Shown: positions 53,374-57,955 of the stretch, piece by piece
How positions within the stretch are numbered: position 1 is the stretch's first letter
How the letters are laid out: the number at the start of each line of letters is the position of its first letter
NCBI GenBank assembly: GCA_964443785.1
Contig: CAYUER010000002.1
Coordinates: 1-57,955, forward strand
Direction: 5' to 3'
Length of the DNA stretch: 57,955 nucleotides
Origin: CALMZN01 sp964443785
GTDB lineage: Bacteria > Patescibacteriota > Patescibacteriia > UBA1558 > GWA2-36-10
Program-made: the position numbers and the translations under genes
The notes under the pieces: model-generated
The model's database searches: none
Told to the model about the DNA's origin: nothing
The model's input: the letters and a program-made list of their open reading frames with translations, nothing else

Positions 53374-53649
53374 ATGAATTACAAACCACCATTGTATATC
53401 ATCAACAAAGAACAAGAAAGGCGGAGGGAAAATATGACGCCCGCTGAGCCTGGTGATTTTTATAAAATTTCACAATTTGCCCTATCTTATCAGATCAAGG
53501 GGGCAATGATTGGTTTGGGTCTAGCCATGCTTTACTGCAATTTTTATTTGCAATATTGGTCAGAGTTTTATCTTTTTGGTGGCCTATTAGCAGGTTTTAC
53601 TATTGGTTGGCTAGTTGGTCGTTTTTTTTACAGTAGTTCTAAGCATTGA
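53374..53649 (+). CDS. small membrane protein of unknown function
   Basis: A 91-aa protein with a charged N-terminal half and two membrane helices (about 42-58 and 64-84). I recognise no family. One base separates it from the M23 gene, so it is probably co-translated. Confidence 0.65.
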   Translation: MNYKPPLYIINKEQERRRENMTPAEPGDFYKISQFALSYQIKGAMIGLGLAMLYCNFYLQYWSEFYLFGGLLAGFTIGWLVGRFFYSSSKH

Positions 53650-53653
53650 TAGT

Positions 53654-53682
53654 TTGAGAGATTGGGTAGAATCTAGTATAAT
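53654..53682 (+). promoter_or_regulatory. parAB promoter
   Basis: TTGAGA (53654-53659), 17-nt spacer, TATAAT (53677-53682); the ATG is at 53705. Confidence 0.75.
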
Positions 53683-53704
53683 ATAGGTAGCTTGAAAAGC
53701 ATTT

Positions 53705-54475
53705 ATGGCTAGGATTATTTCAGTAGTCAATCAAAAAGGTGGGGTAGGCAAGACTACCACCACAGTCAATTTAGCTGCTTGGCTAAAGGAGTTTGGCTAT
53801 AAAGTTTTGATTGTTGATATTGATCCACAGGGCAATGCTTCTTCGGGCCTTGGCATCAATCCTAGGGAGCTGAGCAAGGGTATTTATGAAGTTTTGGTTG
53901 ACCCCAATGTGCGGATTGGCGAAGTGATCAAGGCTCATCAGACCAATTTTCATGTTGCACCCAGCACACCAGATTTGGCTGGGGCAGCAGTCGATTTGGT
54001 CGGGGAGGCCAATCGTGAGTACAAGCTGCACGAGAACTTGAAAGAAGTAGCAGATTTGTATGATTTTATTTTGATCGACAATCCACCATCTTTAGGCTTA
54101 TTGACTATCAATGGTCTAGTAGCCGCTCGTGAAGTTTTGATACCAGTACAGTGTGAGTATTATGCTTTGGAGGGTTTGTCTCAACTACTCAATACTATCA
54201 CTCTGATCAAAGAACACCTTCAGCCTGATCTCAAGATTTTGGGAGCAGTCATGACCATGTATGATAGTCGTAATAAATTATCAAGCGCTGTTTTCCAAGA
54301 GCTTTATAAATTTTTTCCAGAAAGAATTTTTCGTAGTGTGATTCCACGCAATGTGCGCATGGCTGAAGCACCATCGCACGGTATGTCTATCAAGGATTAT
54401 GACTTAGAATCAGCTGGCTCCAAGGCTTATAAACGTTTGGCCCAAGAAATTATTTGGTCAGACAAAATACAATAA
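53705..54475 (+). CDS. parA: chromosome partitioning ATPase ParA/Soj
   Basis: A Walker-type ATPase that segregates the replication origin with ParB. The deviant Walker A NQKGGVGKTTTTVNLA is at residues 9-24; VLIVDIDPQGNASSGLG and ILIDNPPSLG follow. Length 256 aa is standard. It has its own promoter; parB follows 28 nt later. Confidence 0.97.
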   Translation: MARIISVVNQKGGVGKTTTTVNLAAWLKEFGYKVLIVDIDPQGNASSGLGINPRELSKGIYEVLVDPNVRIGEVIKAHQTNFHVAPSTPDLAGAAVDLVGEANREYKLHENLKEVADLYDFILIDNPPSLGLLTINGLVAAREVLIPVQCEYYALEGLSQLLNTITLIKEHLQPDLKILGAVMTMYDSRNKLSSAVFQELYKFFPERIFRSVIPRNVRMAEAPSHGMSIKDYDLESAGSKAYKRLAQEIIWSDKIQ

Positions 54476-54503
54476 AAACAAAAATATTAAATATGGTAAA
54501 AAT

Positions 54504-55382
54504 ATGTCATCTTTAGGTAAAGGTTTAGGCTCATTGATTCCCAACAAAGGTAAAACAAATAATGCGCGTGATTATTTTTCAGCGCAAGCCTTTAACAACG
54601 AAGAAATCAGTGGCAACCAAGCAGTCCTGACTGTACCGATAGACAAAGTCGTGGCTAATCCTTGGCAACCAAGAAGCAATTTTGATCATGACAAGCTCAA
54701 TGAGTTGGCTGAGTCTATCAAAAAACATGGCATCATCCAACCTTTGGTAGTGACCAAGTCAGGAGATGCGTGGCAATTAATAGCTGGTGAAAGACGATTG
54801 AAAGCGGCTCAGCTTTTGAATCTGACGGAAGTGCCAGTGATCGTCAAAGAAGTATCTGATCGGGATAAGCTGGAGCTTTCTATCATTGAAAATATCCAAA
54901 GACATGATCTAAATTGCCTAGAGGAGGCGGCTAGCTATAAGCGCTTGATGGAAGAATTTGGTTTGTCCCAAGAAGATATAGCCAAGCAGTTGGGCAAGAG
55001 TACTTCTACTGTGTCGAATATGCTTCGCCTTTTGAATTTGCCGATTGTGATCAAAGAAGCCTTGGCTGCCGACAAAATTACTTTTTCTCATGCCAAGATT
55101 ATTTTGAGTTACCCAGGCAAGACAGAGCAAATCAAAATATTCAAAAAAATACTACACTCGGATTTGACTGTTCGACAGCTTGATGAATTGGCTCATCGTA
55201 CTGTACTCAAAGACAAAAATGAACAAAAACAAGATCCAATTTTGGTTTCTTATGAAGATAAGTTGAGTAAAAATTTGGGTGCTAAAGTGGCCATCAAAAA
55301 AAGAGGTGAGCGGGGCCAAATTTTGATTGATTTTTATTCCCATGAGGAATTAAAAAATTTATTAAATAAATTACAAGGTTAA
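54504..55382 (+). CDS. parB: chromosome partitioning protein ParB
   Basis: A CTP-dependent clamp that loads at parS sites. IVANPWQPR-like VDKVVANPWQPR, the CTPase motif IAGERRLKAAQ, ENIQRHDLNCLEEA and an HTH (SQEDIAKQLGKSTSTVSNML) are all present. 292 aa. No obvious parS (TGTTTCACGTGAAACA-like) was seen nearby. Confidence 0.97.
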   Translation: MSSLGKGLGSLIPNKGKTNNARDYFSAQAFNNEEISGNQAVLTVPIDKVVANPWQPRSNFDHDKLNELAESIKKHGIIQPLVVTKSGDAWQLIAGERRLKAAQLLNLTEVPVIVKEVSDRDKLELSIIENIQRHDLNCLEEAASYKRLMEEFGLSQEDIAKQLGKSTSTVSNMLRLLNLPIVIKEALAADKITFSHAKIILSYPGKTEQIKIFKKILHSDLTVRQLDELAHRTVLKDKNEQKQDPILVSYEDKLSKNLGAKVAIKKRGERGQILIDFYSHEELKNLLNKLQG

Positions 55383-55394
55383 GATTTTTTTCAC

Positions 55395-56399
55395 ATGAAA
55401 GGGAAAAAAAGAATCAAAGGTTTTACTTTGATTGAATTGATTGTAGTGATCATAACTATAGCTATCATAGCTGCAGTTATTTTTTTGGCGGTCAATCCAG
55501 CTAAAAGAATTGGTGACGCTCAAAATGCTGTGCGTGATCAAAATGCTTTAGCTTTGAAAAAGAGTATAGAAAATTTGATTGCTGATTCTTTGTCTGTGCC
55601 CAGCTCTTTGAGTAGCTTGGCCAATGGCAATTATATGTTAGTCACTGCCGGTGGTAGTACGGCTGGACAGTGTTCTTGTACGAGCTTGAACCAAAACATT
55701 GATAGAATTGATTTGGCCGGCCTACTGAGTTCTTATATACCTAGTTTGCCGGTAGATCCAGAAGCTACTGGTAATGATACCGGTTATTATCTTCAAAAGA
55801 ATAATGGCAATGCTTTTTCTGTTGGTCATTGTTATGAATATTCCAATGTAGCAGTTGCAGAGCCAGTAGTAGAGTTGGTAGCAGCGACTGCTGGACCAAA
55901 TTCTCCTGGTACAGCGGCCAATGCTTTGCCTGGTACAGCAGTTTGGGCTTTTGTTAATAATTGTAAAATTAATGATGGTGTAGCCACCACTAATAATAGC
56001 GATGATTGGGATTATCAGACAGTCGAGTCAGAAATAAAAATTGTCAAAGCAGATGGTAGTATAGGGAGCACTAATAAAGCTAGCCTGGGTGTCTGGGGTC
56101 AGACAGCTAATCCTGGCTACACTAGCTATGGCGGGGCAGCTGACCTATGGGGCGAGACTTGGACAGCAGCTGATATCAATGATGCAGATTTTGGGGTGGT
56201 ATTGAAGCTGGCTCATACTGGCTGGGATACCCAATATTTAAAGATGACTAACTTTGGTTTTTCTATCCCTAGTAATGCCGTCATAGATGGTATCAAAGTA
56301 GATATAGAAAGGTGGCGTACTATAGATGCGGGTGAAGATTGGTATATTGTCACTCATATACTTGATCATGCTCGTATCACTATTTATTATCGATCATAA
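55395..56399 (+). CDS. type IV pilin-like protein with C-terminal beta domain
   Basis: A 334-aa protein with a class III prepilin signal (KGFTLIELIVVI, cleavage after Gly-9) and the usual long helix. The middle has a pseudopilin-like region with cysteines (CSCTS, GHCYEYS). The C-terminal 150 residues are an added beta-rich domain with many Trp (VWGQTANPGYTSYGGAADLW), perhaps an adhesin tip. It lies 12 nt after parB and could be read from the parA promoter. It converges on relA. Confidence 0.85.
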   Translation: MKGKKRIKGFTLIELIVVIITIAIIAAVIFLAVNPAKRIGDAQNAVRDQNALALKKSIENLIADSLSVPSSLSSLANGNYMLVTAGGSTAGQCSCTSLNQNIDRIDLAGLLSSYIPSLPVDPEATGNDTGYYLQKNNGNAFSVGHCYEYSNVAVAEPVVELVAATAGPNSPGTAANALPGTAVWAFVNNCKINDGVATTNNSDDWDYQTVESEIKIVKADGSIGSTNKASLGVWGQTANPGYTSYGGAADLWGETWTAADINDADFGVVLKLAHTGWDTQYLKMTNFGFSIPSNAVIDGIKVDIERWRTIDAGEDWYIVTHILDHARITIYYRS

Positions 56400-56412
56400 A
56401 ATATAAACCAGC

Positions 56413-56460
56413 CCAGCCCAGCCCAGCCTCTCGCGAGAGGCTGGGCTGGGCTGGTTGTTT
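56413..56460. terminator. bidirectional terminator between pilin and relA genes
   Basis: A 21-bp perfect stem centred at 56433/56434 with repeated AGCCC units and a CTCTCGCGAGAG centre. Confidence 0.9.
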
Positions 56461-56466
56461 GCTAGC

Positions 56467-57915
56467 TTATAAAATATTTTGCTTGCTTTTGAGCTGGCTG
56501 CGTATTTTATTTTTAGCTAGATTAGTAGTGACTATTTCGAGCCAATCAGCATTGGGATATTTACGGCTTTTGTTGATGATGATTTCGATGACATCGCCAG
56601 ATTTCAAGGGAGTATCGAGAGCGGCCATTTGTTCGTTGATTTTGGTGCCAATACATTGGTTGCCGATGTCAGTATGGATATGATAAGCAAAGTCTAAGGG
56701 TGTAGAATTTTCAGGCAGCTCAATGACATCACCTTTGGGTGTAAAGACAAATATCTGGTTGGCAAATAAGTCATTTTTGATATGTTTGATAAACTCAGTA
56801 TTATCAGTAATGGTTTTTTGGATTTCCATCAAATCTTGTAGCCACTTGGGTGGTTTTTTTCTTTTGCCCAAAATACCAATTTCTTTGTAGCGACTATGAG
56901 CAGCGACTCCGTATTCAGCCTCGTCGTCCATGGCGCGGGTGCGAATTTGAAATTCCGCTACCTTGCCAAATTCAGTAAAGACTGAAGTATGCAATGATTG
57001 GTAGCCATTGGGCTTGGGTTGGGCAATATAGTCTTTGACGCGGCCTTTCAAGGGGGTCCAGCGCTTGTGAATGAGGCCGAGGACTAGATAACAGTCAGGT
57101 ATGTCATTGACAATGATGCGGAGAGCAATCAGATCATAGACTTTATTGATATCTTTATTTTTACGAATCATCTTTTGGTAGATGCCGTACAAACTTTTTA
57201 TACGCCCCTTGATTTGTACATAGGGCACATTATGTCGCGCTAAATCTTTTTGTGTAGTTTTTTTAATTTTTTCAATATATTTACTTTCCGATTTTAAGCG
57301 ATCCTGTACCAGCTCTGATACCCAGGCATATTCTTCGGGGTAGACATAGGGGAAGGCTAGATCTTCTAGCTCTACTTTGACACGAAACATGCCCAAGCGG
57401 TTGGCAATGGGAGCAAAAATCTCCATAGTCTCTTGGGCGATACGCAAACGTTTTTCGGGCTTCACTCCTTCTAGTGTCTCCATGTTGTGGAGGCGGTCAG
57501 CCAGCTTGATGATGATGACGCGCAAGTCTTTGGACATAGCCAAAAACATTTTGCGTAAATTTTCAGCATAGCGTTCGAGTCCACGATATTTTAAGGTGCC
57601 AAGCTTGGTGACACCTTTTACTAGATAATATATTTCTGACCCAAAATTATTTTTTATTTCTTCAAAAGTAAAGTCAGTATCTTCTGGTACATCGTGTAGG
57701 AGACCAGCAGCAATAGTAGGGATATCCATACGCATCTTAGCCAGATTGTAGGCAGTAGCTAGAGCATGATAGATATAGTCTTCGCCAGTATTTCTTTTTT
57801 GGCCCTTGTGCGCTTCTGAGGCAAAATGAAAAGCCTTGATGATGATATTGATATCTTCACCAGGGTAGTTGTCAGCTAATACTTCTTTTAGATCTTCAAA
57901 TGTGACTGTTGCCAT
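56467..57915 (-). CDS. (p)ppGpp synthetase/hydrolase (RelA/SpoT homologue)
   Basis: Controls the stringent response alarmone. The N-terminal HD hydrolase domain has H50 and H74-D75 (LLHDVPEDTD) and KLADRLHNM. The synthetase domain has IKGRIKSLYGIYQKM, YDLIALRIIV, and PNGYQSLHTSV. The TGS domain (IFVFTPKGDVIELP) follows. At 482 aa it ends soon after TGS, so the helical, zinc-finger and ACT regions of long Rel proteins are absent. The promoter lies at the window edge and is not clear. Confidence 0.95.
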   Translation of the reverse strand: MATVTFEDLKEVLADNYPGEDINIIIKAFHFASEAHKGQKRNTGEDYIYHALATAYNLAKMRMDIPTIAAGLLHDVPEDTDFTFEEIKNNFGSEIYYLVKGVTKLGTLKYRGLERYAENLRKMFLAMSKDLRVIIIKLADRLHNMETLEGVKPEKRLRIAQETMEIFAPIANRLGMFRVKVELEDLAFPYVYPEEYAWVSELVQDRLKSESKYIEKIKKTTQKDLARHNVPYVQIKGRIKSLYGIYQKMIRKNKDINKVYDLIALRIIVNDIPDCYLVLGLIHKRWTPLKGRVKDYIAQPKPNGYQSLHTSVFTEFGKVAEFQIRTRAMDDEAEYGVAAHSRYKEIGILGKRKKPPKWLQDLMEIQKTITDNTEFIKHIKNDLFANQIFVFTPKGDVIELPENSTPLDFAYHIHTDIGNQCIGTKINEQMAALDTPLKSGDVIEIIINKSRKYPNADWLEIVTTNLAKNKIRSQLKSKQNIL

Positions 57916-57955
57916 GTAGTCATCATAGTATTTTTAGGGGAAAAATTCAAATCAA

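Noticed and set aside
53700..55400. Replication origin with parS sites near parAB
   Set aside because: No parS-like palindrome, DnaA-box cluster, dnaA or dnaN was seen.

Overview
The window looks like a scaffold piece from a Candidatus Patescibacteria (CPR) genome, probably a Parcubacteria-type lineage; the phylum call is an inference from gene content. Base composition is AT-rich and many genes run from -10 boxes almost abutting the start codon. UGA is used as a stop codon (for example ending the genes at 31222 and 32215), so this is not the code-25 SR1/Gracilibacteria branch. CPR-like traits include a (p)ppGpp synthetase without an ACT domain, an orphan membrane-anchored peptide-binding protein, a DUF5671 protein and surface proteins with CPR-typical C-terminal repeats. 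One assembly gap of 100 N lies at 37292-37391.

Layout. 1-1701: the 3' part of a large FN3-repeat surface protein. 1749-8779: minus-strand housekeeping genes trpS, rnj, an oligopeptide-binding protein, secG and uvrC, with a small DUF378 gene on the plus strand. 8901-9402: a GC-rich two-gene cassette with strong Shine-Dalgarno sites, foreign to its surroundings. 9639-15565: uvrA, a nucleotidyltransferase-like gene, an O-antigen-ligase-like gene and a PD-(D/E)XK nuclease. 15585-17677: CIRCE-controlled groES-groEL. 17815-25435: a secreted dockerin-like protein, two small membrane proteins, PEP synthase, CCA-adding enzyme, mscL and tRNA-Ser. 25528-29687: a one-promoter, one-terminator operon for a ferric-reductase-like flavocytochrome, a secreted tandem cytochrome b5, a NUDIX hydrolase and a thioredoxin-DsbD fusion. 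29719-30417: an AlkD-like DNA glycosylase.

30485-41883 is the most interesting part. tatC, two tatA genes and a small membrane gene are followed by a tightly packed run of genes. These encode a twin-arginine-signal protein with a virion-like domain, a large repeat protein like phage tail or fibre modules, a lysozyme/glucosaminidase-like protein, a 59-aa acidic protein, a secreted repeat protein ending in a dockerin (interrupted by the gap), and two membrane-anchored cohesin-domain proteins. I read this as a dedicated export and surface-assembly system in which cohesins on the membrane could hold the dockerin protein. That reading is inferred from domains and gene order.

41943-48576: a DUF5671 protein, O6-alkylguanine-DNA methyltransferase, dnaG-rpoD and two membrane proteins. 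48637-49554: a minus-strand array of six tRNA genes (Leu, Ala, Pro, fMet, Met, Asn) holding a GIY-YIG gene. 49636-57915: small unknown genes, exonuclease III, a DUF4015 putative glycoside hydrolase, an M23 endopeptidase, parA-parB, a type IV pilin-like protein and relA/spoT. Most convergent or transcript-end positions carry long GC-rich hairpins with a TCGCGA-type core that belong to one terminator family.
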